34,258 bases of DNA from Bdellovibrionia bacterium (GTDB lineage Bacteria > Bdellovibrionota > Bdellovibrionia > Bdellovibrionales > JAGQZY01): contig JAUHWN010000025.1 in NCBI GenBank assembly GCA_030424665.1, positions 1-34,258 of the forward strand. The letters run 5' to 3'. Below the pieces are notes generated by a model that was not told the DNA's origin, made no database searches, and saw only the letters and a list, made by a program, of their open reading frames with translations. Within the stretch, counting starts at the first letter, position 1, and every line of letters begins with the position of its first letter. The translations under genes and the position numbers were made by a program. This document shows positions 1 to 7,493 of this stretch, one piece after another.

Positions 1-300
1 GCGAGTGTATCTGCAGGGTGGTACTACAGAGAGTTTTCTTTTGGTGGTTTTGCAGAGCTCTCTCTGGCGGCTTCTTACAAGAGAACCGGTGTCACAGTAG
101 ATGATATTGATACTGGAAGGTATCGAATCGTTGCCTTTGGGCCTGAGTTTCAATGGTATGGAGATGATTGGCAGGTTAATCTTTTTGGTCGATGGGTTGT
201 CGACTCTACGGAATCTGCCAATCTTGATTTTATAGGTGACTTAATGGGCCAAGGTTCTGGCCAGGGACATGTTGGTTTGTCCATCAGTTTAGCAATCTAA
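1..300 (+). CDS. C-terminal part of a probable outer-membrane beta-barrel protein
   Basis: Reading frame 1 is open from the left edge to a TAA at 298-300, giving 99 residues with no start inside the window. The residues show the alternating polar/hydrophobic pattern of transmembrane beta strands (for example RYRIVAFGPEFQWYG and WQVNLFGRWVV) and the chain ends in a strand-like VGLSISLAI. That ending resembles barrel proteins, although the last residue is Ile rather than the common Phe. The family and any cargo cannot be named from this fragment. The next gene starts 33 bases downstream on the same strand and may be co-transcribed. Confidence 0.6.
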   Translation, partial: ASVSAGWYYREFSFGGFAELSLAASYKRTGVTVDDIDTGRYRIVAFGPEFQWYGDDWQVNLFGRWVVDSTESANLDFIGDLMGQGSGQGHVGLSISLAI

Positions 301-333
301 TACGACTTGTTTTTTAACGTGGGGAGTGTTCTT

Positions 334-876
334 ATGAAAGAACTAAACAAATATTATTTAATTTTAACTTGTTTGTTTTTGATGGCCTGTGAGGCTCAAC
401 ATTTAGATAAAGATAATGATAGTCCTTACAATCCTGAACAGGTTCATTTAACGAGAACCTTTCAGAGGCAAATTACCTATGATTGTGATGGTTTTCTTGT
501 GAGTGACGATATCGTTACTGTTAACTCGCCAACGAAAAGGGTGTCAATTCAGCCAGATCGCAGGTCTAACTTTTTGTACGCTAATTATTTCAATTATACG
601 ACAATGGATTCGAAGCACGGAGATACTAATTATCATTTTTATATAGATCTTTCGCCGAGTCTTTTTAATCTTCATGTGGAGAGGGGACTCAATGAAATAG
701 AGTACGAGTTTTTCTATTGTGATGAAACTTACGTCGATCACAATGGAAGTCGTCATTGTACTCACTCGCCCTATGTTGGAGAGAGAGGGACCTTGTATGT
801 TAATGTGACTTACAGTGAGTATATGGAATCGGATGTTCGTCACAGGCACCCTGTGACGGGGGAATGTATTGATTAA
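334..876 (+). CDS. Small lipoprotein of unknown function
   Basis: This is a 180-residue protein starting at an ATG preceded by GGGGAG (321-326). A TTG further upstream in frame is less likely because the ATG places a normal lipoprotein signal at the N terminus: MKELNKYYLILT, then a hydrophobic stretch and the lipobox LMAC, so the mature protein would begin at a lipidated Cys. The mature part has several Cys residues (YDCDG, FFYCDE, HCTHS, GECID) that could form disulfides in the periplasm, and is rich in Tyr and aromatic strands. I do not recognise a family. Its stop overlaps the stop of the convergent PilZ gene by four bases (TTAA). Confidence 0.75.
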   Translation: MKELNKYYLILTCLFLMACEAQHLDKDNDSPYNPEQVHLTRTFQRQITYDCDGFLVSDDIVTVNSPTKRVSIQPDRRSNFLYANYFNYTTMDSKHGDTNYHFYIDLSPSLFNLHVERGLNEIEYEFFYCDETYVDHNGSRHCTHSPYVGERGTLYVNVTYSEYMESDVRHRHPVTGECID

Positions 877-1442
877 AAGAACAGGCTTTTAAGGTACAGT
901 GAAATCCGAGGAATAAGACTCATTAAAGAGTTCATTACTAAAAAGCCAATACCAACGAAAATTAAACCGAGTAGCATTTTATAATTTTTCAAAATCCATG
1001 AGCGTCTCGCTTTTAGGCGCTCTTTTTTTTGTTCTCGAATTTGGCTCGAAATTCGATCTGTGATTCCTTGTCTTAATTCAAAGTTGAGTCCGTCGTACAT
1101 GTCTTCGAATTGGATGGCGACGCGAAATTTTTTTCTTTTTCCCCAGCGAGGATTCCACTCTTCAAATCGTTCAGTTCGCACAACTTTCGCATAGGTGGCG
1201 ATTTCTCCGAGCGCTGGTCCTTTGAATTGAACCATTACAAGTTCGTCTTTTTTTAAGAGTTCTGAACGGTCAATAGTGAACAACATGCCAGTTTCAGAAA
1301 CATTGACGATGTCGGAGTGGTAGGAGCGTTTTCTAAGGCGTTTTTTTGCAAATCTAATAACCCTGTTGTCTTCCGGCCGGATCACGTAGCGAACCGAACG
1401 AGGAATAAATTCGGATAATTTTTTTGCAGAAGAATCTCCCAT
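873..1442 (-). CDS. PilZ-domain protein with a C-terminal membrane helix
   Basis: This 189-residue protein has a PilZ domain at about residues 30-115. It shows a basic RxxxR-like stretch (FAKKRLRKRSYHSD) and the NxSxxG motif as N47-V-S49-E-T-G52, the two elements that bind cyclic di-GMP in this family. A basic linker at about 130-150 follows, then one strongly hydrophobic segment at about 154-176, so the protein is probably anchored in the inner membrane with PilZ in the cytoplasm. It is the last gene of a minus-strand operon with thiL (34-base gap) and a cyclic-nucleotide-binding protein. No strong Shine-Dalgarno sequence precedes the ATG. The likely role is a c-di-GMP effector; its target is unknown. 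Confidence 0.85.
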   Translation of the reverse strand: MGDSSAKKLSEFIPRSVRYVIRPEDNRVIRFAKKRLRKRSYHSDIVNVSETGMLFTIDRSELLKKDELVMVQFKGPALGEIATYAKVVRTERFEEWNPRWGKRKKFRVAIQFEDMYDGLNFELRQGITDRISSQIREQKKERLKARRSWILKNYKMLLGLIFVGIGFLVMNSLMSLIPRISLYLKSLFF

Positions 1443-1476
1443 AAGTATTTATCGGATTTTTCGGACTCTTTCCCAA

Positions 1477-2406
1477 CTAAAAACTAGAGAAGTCCTTCGG
1501 ACCTTGGTCGGGGAGAATGACTTCATTGAGGAGAGTCCTATCTCTAATCGATCCAATGGGATAGCAGTGGGTGAAATCCTCTACATAGTGAGGCGATGTA
1601 AATAAAAAGCCATATTCTTCTCCGCCTTTGAGAAGAACTTCTGTAAGAGGCAAGCCCAAATCCTTTGCGATTCTTAGATGGCTCAAGTTTGTAAATGAAA
1701 CAATTTTTTCAAAATCAACAGTGCTAGAAACTTTTGATTTTTGGCCGATTCGCGTGAGCTCTTCAATGAGTCCATCGGTCACATCTGTTAAAGCGTTAAC
1801 AGGATACCTATTTTTGAAACTTTCAAAGGAAGAGATTGGTAGTAGGGGTCTGAAGAAATCTTTAATTTCTAAGCCCCTTGGTAGGTCTATCGAGTTTTCT
1901 AAGTGATGAAGACTTAAAAACGGAAGAGCCAACTCTCCACAAAAATAAATGGTGTCGCCCTCTTTAGCTGTCGACTGTAATATCGGTAATTCAGTTCCAC
2001 CGAGCGCGGTGACGCTAAGAAAAAGTCGGCTGCCATTTTCGTTAGTATCTCCACCGACTAATTTACAATTATAATCTATACAGCACTGGCGAACTCCGGT
2101 GGTGATTTTCTTAAGCTCCTCAAGATCTTGTTTTTTCGTATGAGAAATCCCTAGCAAAATGTGCTCGGGTTTTCCATCCATGGCATAGAGGTCAGAAATA
2201 GAGCGAAGACAAGCTTTGTAGCCTATGTCTTCGTAGCTCCAATAACTTCTTCTAAAATGAAGGTCTTCTACAAATAAATCTTTTGCACTCAAAGAAATGG
2301 GGTGGTTAGAGTTAGGGTAGTAGGCGGCATCATCTCTAATGTCTATGCTCGAGTCATTTTGCGATTCGTGAAGCCACTCGTGAAACCGAGATTCGATAGA
2401 GCTCAT
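1477..2406 (-). CDS. thiL: Thiamine-monophosphate kinase
   Basis: The 309-residue product has the ThiL/PurM-like ATPase signatures in order: the N-terminal Asp cluster (DIRDDAA), the KDLFVEDLHF segment matching the family's SxDxxVExxHF, IGYKACLRSISDLYAM, GGDT, a TDVTDGL segment and GGEEYGFLF near the C terminus. ThiL makes thiamine diphosphate from thiamine monophosphate and ATP, the last step of thiamine synthesis. I chose the ATG at 2406 because it overlaps the upstream stop as TGATG, typical of translational coupling; a GTG one codon earlier is possible. No other thi genes are in view, so the link with its signalling neighbours is probably only co-transcription. Confidence 0.9.
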   Translation of the reverse strand: MSSIESRFHEWLHESQNDSSIDIRDDAAYYPNSNHPISLSAKDLFVEDLHFRRSYWSYEDIGYKACLRSISDLYAMDGKPEHILLGISHTKKQDLEELKKITTGVRQCCIDYNCKLVGGDTNENGSRLFLSVTALGGTELPILQSTAKEGDTIYFCGELALPFLSLHHLENSIDLPRGLEIKDFFRPLLPISSFESFKNRYPVNALTDVTDGLIEELTRIGQKSKVSSTVDFEKIVSFTNLSHLRIAKDLGLPLTEVLLKGGEEYGFLFTSPHYVEDFTHCYPIGSIRDRTLLNEVILPDQGPKDFSSF

Positions 2407-2840
2407 CACTCAGACTCTTTATAATTTGCTTTTATATTTTGAATGCGCTCATAGAGGCTTTTATCGACAATTCCATGTTTTCTTAGGAGTTCGTTAGATT
2501 TTAAAAGTCTCTCTACCAGGCCCTGAGTGAGAGCAACTAACCACTTTGGTGCCCCCTTGATCTGATCCTTAATAGCTTTAGCGGAGATCTCAATACACTC
2601 AACTTCTGTGAGGGCTTCGGCACTGGCTTGGTGGGGGCGATCCCCAAAGAGGGCAATTTCTCCCAGATATTCGCCCGAATTCACTATCCCGAGACTGAGC
2701 TTCTGGCCGTCGCTGGTTTCTTTAAAAACATGTATTTGCCCCTTGTTGACGATAAAAAGTGATAGGCCTGGACTTTTATCGCGGATGATAATATCACCGG
2801 GTTTGAAGTAAACGGTTTTTGAATGCGAGGTGTCTGCCAC
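2406..2840 (-). CDS. Stand-alone cyclic-nucleotide-binding-domain protein
   Basis: The 144-residue protein is a CRP/PKA-type cNMP-binding domain (about residues 8-105) followed by a short helical tail, with no DNA-binding helix-turn-helix. The phosphate-binding cassette is visible as G60-E-I-A-L-F-G-D-R-P-H70-Q-A-S, but the Arg that normally contacts the cyclic phosphate is His at position 70, so the ligand may differ or be absent. The start is GTG, supported by a perfect AGGAGG five bases upstream. It is first in the operon with thiL (overlapping TGATG) and the PilZ protein, and divergent from pdxH. It may act as a small regulatory subunit, though its partner is unknown. Confidence 0.85.
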   Translation of the reverse strand: MADTSHSKTVYFKPGDIIIRDKSPGLSLFIVNKGQIHVFKETSDGQKLSLGIVNSGEYLGEIALFGDRPHQASAEALTEVECIEISAKAIKDQIKGAPKWLVALTQGLVERLLKSNELLRKHGIVDKSLYERIQNIKANYKESE

Positions 2841-2889
2841 GAATGCCTCCTAGTCAGTTTATCTTAGAAAAGAAATTCTTCGTGGAACA

Positions 2890-2908
2890 GAAGATTTTTT
2901 AAATCTTC
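2890..2908. promoter_or_regulatory. Inverted repeat in the cNMP-protein/pdxH divergent region
   Basis: Two perfect 8-base arms (GAAGATTT and AAATCTTC) are separated by TTT. The repeat lies only nine bases upstream of the pdxH Shine-Dalgarno sequence (GGAG at 2917-2920) in the 85-base region between divergent genes. It could be an operator or an AU-rich leader hairpin; the sequence alone does not decide. Confidence 0.35.
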
Positions 2909-2925
2909 ACCTTTATGGAGGTCCG

Positions 2926-3534
2926 ATGAGTGCAAATGAATACAGTTTGATTGGATTATCTGAAAACCCTTTCAAGAGCTTCGACACTTGGTTCAAAAAG
3001 GCCAAGGACTCAGGAATCGACCCGACGCCAATGACTCTGGCTTCTGTGAATAGTAACTCTTACCCCGAAACTCGAATTGTGCTTCTTAAAGATTACAATG
3101 AAGAAGTATTTAAATTTTATACGAATTACGAGAGCGCAAAAGGCAAACAACTTGACGCCCATCCGAAGGCGTCACTCGTTTTTCATTGGACTTCGCCTGA
3201 ACATAGACAAGTGAGAATTATTGGTGATGTTAAGCGAACGACAAAGGAAGATTCTCAAATGTATTTCTCTTCGCGAATTCGCGGAAGTCGAATTTCTGCA
3301 ATTGCGTCTCCGCAAAGTCATAGAGTTGATTCGCGTGCTCAATTAGAGGAACTTCATCAAAAGGTAGATAGAGAGTATCCTGGCGAAGATATACAATGTC
3401 CTGACTACTGGGGTGGTTATCAACTTGCTCCCATTAGATTTGAATTTTGGCAGGAGCGGGAATTTCGATTTCATGACCGCTTTGAGTATCGATTAGAAAA
3501 TAACACATGGAAAATACAAAGACTGGCTCCCTAG
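2926..3534 (+). CDS. pdxH: Pyridoxamine 5'-phosphate oxidase
   Basis: The 202-residue product matches PdxH at normal length. It has the FMN-binding split barrel, including LVFHWTSPEHRQVRIIGDV and SSRIRGSRISAIASPQS, and the C-terminal signature EFWQEREFRFHDR followed by the closing W-KIQRLAP. PdxH uses FMN and oxygen to turn pyridoxamine or pyridoxine 5'-phosphate into pyridoxal 5'-phosphate in the cytoplasm. The ATG has GGAGG eight to five bases upstream. The signature has Phe where Leu, Ile, Val or Met is usual, a mild change. It is transcribed alone, divergent from the cNMP-protein operon and convergent with hinT. Confidence 0.95.
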   Translation: MSANEYSLIGLSENPFKSFDTWFKKAKDSGIDPTPMTLASVNSNSYPETRIVLLKDYNEEVFKFYTNYESAKGKQLDAHPKASLVFHWTSPEHRQVRIIGDVKRTTKEDSQMYFSSRIRGSRISAIASPQSHRVDSRAQLEELHQKVDREYPGEDIQCPDYWGGYQLAPIRFEFWQEREFRFHDRFEYRLENNTWKIQRLAP

Positions 3535-3570
3535 GAGGCAGTTAGTATCTTCTAGTATTAGCGCTGGTGT

Positions 3571-3912
3571 TTAGCCAGGAGGCCAGGTCATTTGTCGACC
3601 GCCAAGAATGTGAAAGTGAAGATGGTAAACACTTTGGCCGCCATGTTGGTTGGTGTTTGCTACCAGTCGAAATCCCTCGTCGGAGAGGCCCTGGTCCTTA
3701 GCAATTTCAGAAGCCTTTAGCATAAGGTGCCCAAGAATATCTTTATCAGAATCTTCAACTGTGGCCATCGATTCAATTGGTTTCTTCGGAATTAAAAGGA
3801 TGTGGCAAGGTGCTTGCGGAGCGATATCCTTAAAAGCTAGGCAGAGATCGTCTTCGAAGACGATCTCTGCTGGTATTTCTTTATTAATTATTTTATCGAA
3901 AATTGTGGCCAT
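3571..3912 (-). CDS. hinT: HIT-family nucleotide-binding hydrolase, HinT type
   Basis: The 113-residue protein begins [18 protein letters not shown] and ends with the histidine triad HLHFH (His97, 99, 101) followed by [12 protein letters not shown], the classic HinT ending. HinT enzymes hydrolyse purine nucleoside phosphoramidates and aminoacyl-adenylates in the cytoplasm. The frame stays open far upstream, but that extension overlaps the lipoprotein gene and is not HIT-like, so I placed the start at the ATG one base after the upstream stop (TAAAATG). The tight junction and lack of a clear Shine-Dalgarno sequence suggest coupled translation with the DUF2799 lipoprotein. Confidence 0.92.
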   Translation of the reverse strand: MATIFDKIINKEIPAEIVFEDDLCLAFKDIAPQAPCHILLIPKKPIESMATVEDSDKDILGHLMLKASEIAKDQGLSDEGFRLVANTNQHGGQSVYHLHFHILGGRQMTWPPG

Positions 3913-3913
3913 T

Positions 3914-4531
3914 TTATTTTGCGAGATCAGACGCAGAAGGAGGTGTTGATCTATAGCTATTGCCACCACTGTTTCCAGTGATAGGTGCTGGCGATTGATT
4001 TTCTGCAAGTGCGAGATCACGCTCTTTATCGCTCTTCTTTTTAGTGAGTTCTTTAAATTTATAGCGAAGTTTAACTTGGTCGACTCTATTTGTTTTTGGG
4101 TCGTCCATGCTTTTTTCAACTCTCGCAATTTCATTGGAAAGACTGCGGATTTCAGATTTAAGGCCGTAGATTTTCTTTCCTATTTTATATTGAGCTAAAA
4201 ATCCTCTTTCGAGGCCCTTAGGGCAGACACGTCCATAGCTGCGGCCGCTTTCACCCATTCTTCGTCCGTTATCAGGTGTGCAGTATGCTTTTAGACCTGT
4301 TTCTCTTCCTTGATTGTAGAGATTGCGGTCGGGCTTGATGCCGTATTCAGAACAGGCTTTAACGTGATTGTAGAAACGATCGGTTTTTTCACCCTTTTCG
4401 CCATCTCTTCGACCAATGTCTTGCCAGTCAGCAACTTTACACTCTTCTTCAGAAAGTGAAGCGCAGCCGCTTAACCCCATAACCAATAGGCCTAACAAGA
4501 GTAATTTAACATTAAAAACACGCGATTTCAT
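3914..4531 (-). CDS. DUF2799 lipoprotein
   Basis: The 205-residue product starts MKSRVFNVK, then a hydrophobic run and the lipobox LSGC with the lipidated Cys at residue 23. The mature part carries the DUF2799 pattern: [17 protein letters not shown], a later [43 protein letters not shown] and a [14 protein letters not shown] segment leading into a coiled coil (about residues 120-170). A Ser/Pro/Gly-rich tail follows. DUF2799 proteins are periplasm-facing lipoproteins without a known biochemical role. GGGGGAT sits just before the chosen ATG; an in-frame ATG four codons earlier would consume that ribosome-binding sequence. It is translationally linked to hinT. Confidence 0.85.
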   Translation of the reverse strand: MKSRVFNVKLLLLGLLVMGLSGCASLSEEECKVADWQDIGRRDGEKGEKTDRFYNHVKACSEYGIKPDRNLYNQGRETGLKAYCTPDNGRRMGESGRSYGRVCPKGLERGFLAQYKIGKKIYGLKSEIRSLSNEIARVEKSMDDPKTNRVDQVKLRYKFKELTKKKSDKERDLALAENQSPAPITGNSGGNSYRSTPPSASDLAK

Positions 4532-4662
4532 AATATCCCCCATTTAGTGACCTTAAGATTCTTACTCAGTAAGAGAGTCATGTCCAAGAAATTTAAGAGT
4601 AAATTTGGAGCGTTTCGTAATACTTGGAACACTCCAATGTACACAGGGAATTGCTTGAGAGA

Positions 4663-5496
4663 TTAATGAAAGGCTATTTCGCAATTCACTAAAAATCTGG
4701 GGTCCTCAAGGTGGGCATAGTGGGAACAGTTCCTGATTTGGAGCAGCTGGGCGTGATGGAAATTGACTTTCCCGAAGTATTCCAATTCATCAGTTTCGCA
4801 AAGCTGATCTCTTTCACCTTTGATGATCCAAGTGGGGATGTCTAAGCTCGACTTAAAAATAGTTGATAAGCCAAGTGAGCAGTAGTCTTTCATAATATGG
4901 CGCCAATTAAATTGGTCCAAAGCTAAATTTTGTGATTGGTGAAGATAAAAGTGCCAAAGTGTCTTAGTCGTTTGTTTTTCAAAAAAGAGTCTTGATGCCT
5001 GGTTCGAAAAATAGATGCTCTCTAGAGCCGTTTCTATTGGTGAGTCGAACGAAGACTCAGAAAGCTCCTTTAATTCTGATAGTCGTATTGCATCAGCTGA
5101 CTTATGGACGGACCAATCTGCAATACTTAGTTCAATCATTCGTTGATTGAAGGTATTGATATCTAGAATTGGTGAAATCAAAGTGAGCTGTCGAATATGT
5201 TTCTGATATTTTTGTGCAAGGTAACAAATTGGAAGTGCCGAAAACGAGTGCGCAATCAGGTGGACCTTTTGTCCCTTATCGATAAATGACTTAATGTAGT
5301 TTTCTGCTGAATGGTACCAACTCATAAAGGGGCTATTAAGATTGAGTTTGTCTCCGTTAGGGCGAAGCCTTGAAGGCTCGCTCCAGCAGTGGAGGAATCG
5401 GCCTTGTTTTTTAAGGTAGGGAAAAACAATCTGTTGTTCAGGAACTGAATTGATGCCTGGGCCGCCGTGGAAAAATAATTTCTCTGCTGTCTGCAT
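4663..5496 (-). CDS. Alpha/beta hydrolase
   Basis: The 277-residue protein has the layout of a cytoplasmic alpha/beta hydrolase. HGGPG at residues 10-14 supplies the oxyanion region, a nucleophile elbow AHSFS carries Ser84 (a variant of GxSxG with Ala and Ser for Gly), the acid is probably the Asp in KGERDQLCE, and the His lies in CSHYAHLEDP. HGGPG recalls proline iminopeptidase-like and epoxide hydrolase-like families, but the variant elbow prevents a substrate call. I chose the ATG at 5496; a TTG five codons upstream overlaps the likely GGGAG ribosome site. It is divergent from the M20 gene, with about 180 bases between them. Confidence 0.85.
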   Translation of the reverse strand: MQTAEKLFFHGGPGINSVPEQQIVFPYLKKQGRFLHCWSEPSRLRPNGDKLNLNSPFMSWYHSAENYIKSFIDKGQKVHLIAHSFSALPICYLAQKYQKHIRQLTLISPILDINTFNQRMIELSIADWSVHKSADAIRLSELKELSESSFDSPIETALESIYFSNQASRLFFEKQTTKTLWHFYLHQSQNLALDQFNWRHIMKDYCSLGLSTIFKSSLDIPTWIIKGERDQLCETDELEYFGKVNFHHAQLLQIRNCSHYAHLEDPRFLVNCEIAFH

Positions 5497-5678
5497 ATGT
5501 AGTACTCCCAAATAACCTTTTTACTCCCTTACACTCCTATATTGAAAACTCTGTACCCACTTGAACATATCTAAGTTATTGAAATTATTAGGGTAGATCC
5601 TGGCTAACAATTTTTGCCGCGAGCATTGATTGACAGGTGAATAGAGAGTGGTCAGTCTCGAATGCGGGGGATTTTCCT

Positions 5679-6680
5679 ATGGAACAGGTCTTTGAGTTGG
5701 CTAAAAATTTAATAAATATTGAGAGTATCTCTGGAAACGAGCGGGCTTGTGCTGAATTTCTAAAGAGCTATTTAGAGGGGAAAGGTTGGAATTGCGAATT
5801 TCAATGGGTGACCCAGGATCGCCCCAACCTTTTCGCCTGGCGTGGAAGCAATAAGAAGCCAAGACTTTTGCTAAATAGCCACATAGATACGGTTCCCCCC
5901 TTCTATCCCCACAGCGAAGATGAAAACTATATTTATGGCAGGGGGGCCTGCGATACAAAAGCCCTTATTGCCGCCCAGGTTTTTGCTGCGGAAAGTATAT
6001 TAGAAGACGGACTTGATGATATTGGTTTACTCTATGTTGTCGGTGAAGAAGTTGATCATGTCGGCATAAAAAAATCTAATGAACTCAAGCTCAACCCGGA
6101 GTTCTTAATCGTTGCGGAGCCAACAGATTTAAAATTAGCGTCTAGGCAAAAAGGATACTACAGGTTTATTTTGCGAGCTCCAGGAGTGGCTTGTCATTCT
6201 GGTTACCCCGAAGCTGGTAGCTCTGCCATTCATAAGATGTTACCGAGTTTGAATAGATTGACGGCGGAAGAGTGGCCCGACTCAGAGGTCATCGGCAAGA
6301 CGACTTTAAATATCGGACGTCTCAAGGGTGGCATTGCGGGGAATATTTTAGCCGACTTTTGCGAAGCAGAGGTGGTAATGAGAGTTGCAGACCAGTTAGA
6401 TTTTGTAAAAAATCGTGTTTCGGAACTAGTCGACGATGGGATTGACCTCGAAGTTCTTTCTATGAGCGAGCCGATGGCTCTTGGTGTTGTCGATGGAGTC
6501 GAATCGAAGGTTGTTTCGTTTCACACAGACATACCCTATTTTGATTTTCAAGGAACCGCTTTTTTAATTGGCGCAGGATCAATTTTGGATGCTCATACGG
6601 CTGACGAAAAAATTCGAAAAGATGAAGTTGGTAAAATGATTCAAACCTATAAGAATTTGATTAAGCAACTTTTGCAATAG
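5679..6680 (+). CDS. M20-family metallo-deacylase, acetylornithine deacetylase-like
   Basis: The 333-residue protein has the two-zinc M20 ligand set: H68 and D70 in SHIDTVP, D92 in GRGACDTK, E123 and E124 in VVGEEVDH, E147 in VAEPTDL, and the C-terminal His in LDAHTADE. The central lid/dimerisation domain includes ACHSGYPEAGSSAI. These enzymes remove acyl groups from amino acids (ArgE, DapE, LysK and relatives); the sequence resembles ArgE-like members most, but no arginine or lysine pathway gene is nearby to decide. The ATG at 5679 is preceded by GGGGGA with about seven bases of spacing, preferred over a GTG at 5637. Confidence 0.87.
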   Translation: MEQVFELAKNLINIESISGNERACAEFLKSYLEGKGWNCEFQWVTQDRPNLFAWRGSNKKPRLLLNSHIDTVPPFYPHSEDENYIYGRGACDTKALIAAQVFAAESILEDGLDDIGLLYVVGEEVDHVGIKKSNELKLNPEFLIVAEPTDLKLASRQKGYYRFILRAPGVACHSGYPEAGSSAIHKMLPSLNRLTAEEWPDSEVIGKTTLNIGRLKGGIAGNILADFCEAEVVMRVADQLDFVKNRVSELVDDGIDLEVLSMSEPMALGVVDGVESKVVSFHTDIPYFDFQGTAFLIGAGSILDAHTADEKIRKDEVGKMIQTYKNLIKQLLQ

Positions 6681-6714
6681 CATGATATTAACGGATATTA
6701 GTTTTGATTTAGTA

Positions 6715-7239
6715 CTAAGGATGAACCGTAATCTCGACAAATAAGTTGCCAAGATCTGGGACTGTAAACGGAATAATTAGTGTCGGTCCTTTGTGCAATG
6801 AAGAAATTTGATAATCTCCCGTGATTACTGTTGGAAGAGCCATTTGGAACTTCCATCCCTTATCATTGAGCTTTGCTCGAGCCGTTCCGTAGATCATATT
6901 TGAAAGCTCACCCACTCCTTCTAGAGCCATATCATTTAAGTCTGTAAGATTAGAGCCAACCACTTTAGAAACAATTGCTAAAAGGGTCGATTTTTCAAAA
7001 CTGATTGTCACTGTTCCACTTGCGTGGTCCGAGGCCATACCGATCATCCCAGTGACGTCACCTTGACATTCAAATTGATCTCTAATTGCAATCTCACCTT
7101 GTAATGGATTCAACTCGGCCATCATTCGAAGAGTCTCGTTGACTCCCTCGATAAAAGCCTTTTGGAAGTCTGGATTTTGTAGCGTCGACATATTATCTTG
7201 TTCCAACCTAAACTCCTGGTGAGACTTAAATTTTGCCAT
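6715..7239 (-). CDS. cheX: CheX-family CheY-phosphate phosphatase
   Basis: The 174-residue product has a CheC/CheX/FliY-type fold. The active-site ExxN motif occurs in GVGELSNMIYGTARAKL, followed by the strand region of the CheX dimer and a C-terminal PDLGNLFVEI. CheX removes phosphate from CheY-P and so resets the flagellar signal. It sits back to back with the receptor gene of the chemotaxis operon, which supports the call. Two starts are possible: ATG 7239 (used here) and ATG 7191; neither has a strong Shine-Dalgarno sequence, and the shorter form would still hold the whole domain. Confidence 0.82.
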   Translation of the reverse strand: MAKFKSHQEFRLEQDNMSTLQNPDFQKAFIEGVNETLRMMAELNPLQGEIAIRDQFECQGDVTGMIGMASDHASGTVTISFEKSTLLAIVSKVVGSNLTDLNDMALEGVGELSNMIYGTARAKLNDKGWKFQMALPTVITGDYQISSLHKGPTLIIPFTVPDLGNLFVEITVHP

Positions 7240-7394
7240 TTTTTAAGAGATAGTCACGAAAAATAGTCTTAAATTACAGTGAAGATTTGCGGGCATCACT
7301 AGACCCCGTTTCTGTGTGATACGGTCCAGTTCAACGTCGTCTAGATCTAGGTAGAATTTTCCGCTGGGCATTGGTAATGATTCTTGTTGCACGT

Positions 7395-7421
7395 CGAAAA
7401 TCAGGTCTAATAGGCCGATTT
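7395..7421 (+). promoter_or_regulatory. Candidate sigma-28 (FliA)-type promoter for the chemotaxis operon
   Basis: CGAA, 15 bases, then GCCGATTT resembles the FliA consensus TAAA-N15-GCCGATAA with mismatches in both elements. It would start transcripts about 65 bases before the receptor ATG in the divergent cheX/mcp region. FliA control of chemotaxis operons is well known, but the match is partial, so this is only a candidate. Confidence 0.3.
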
Positions 7422-7493
7422 CAAGACGTCCAAATAGCTATACACTAGTGTTGATAAGGGTTCGACTTTTAGCATCGTAGTAAGGAACAAGTG

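Noticed and set aside
3912..4134. N-terminal extension of hinT by 74 codons
   Set aside because: The extension overlaps the DUF2799 gene in another frame and adds no HIT-like sequence; MATIFDK is the normal family start.
4580..4666. Possible 28-codon gene beginning MSKKFKSKFGAF
   Set aside because: Only a weak AAGAGAG site precedes it, it overlaps the convergent hydrolase end and is short enough to arise by chance.
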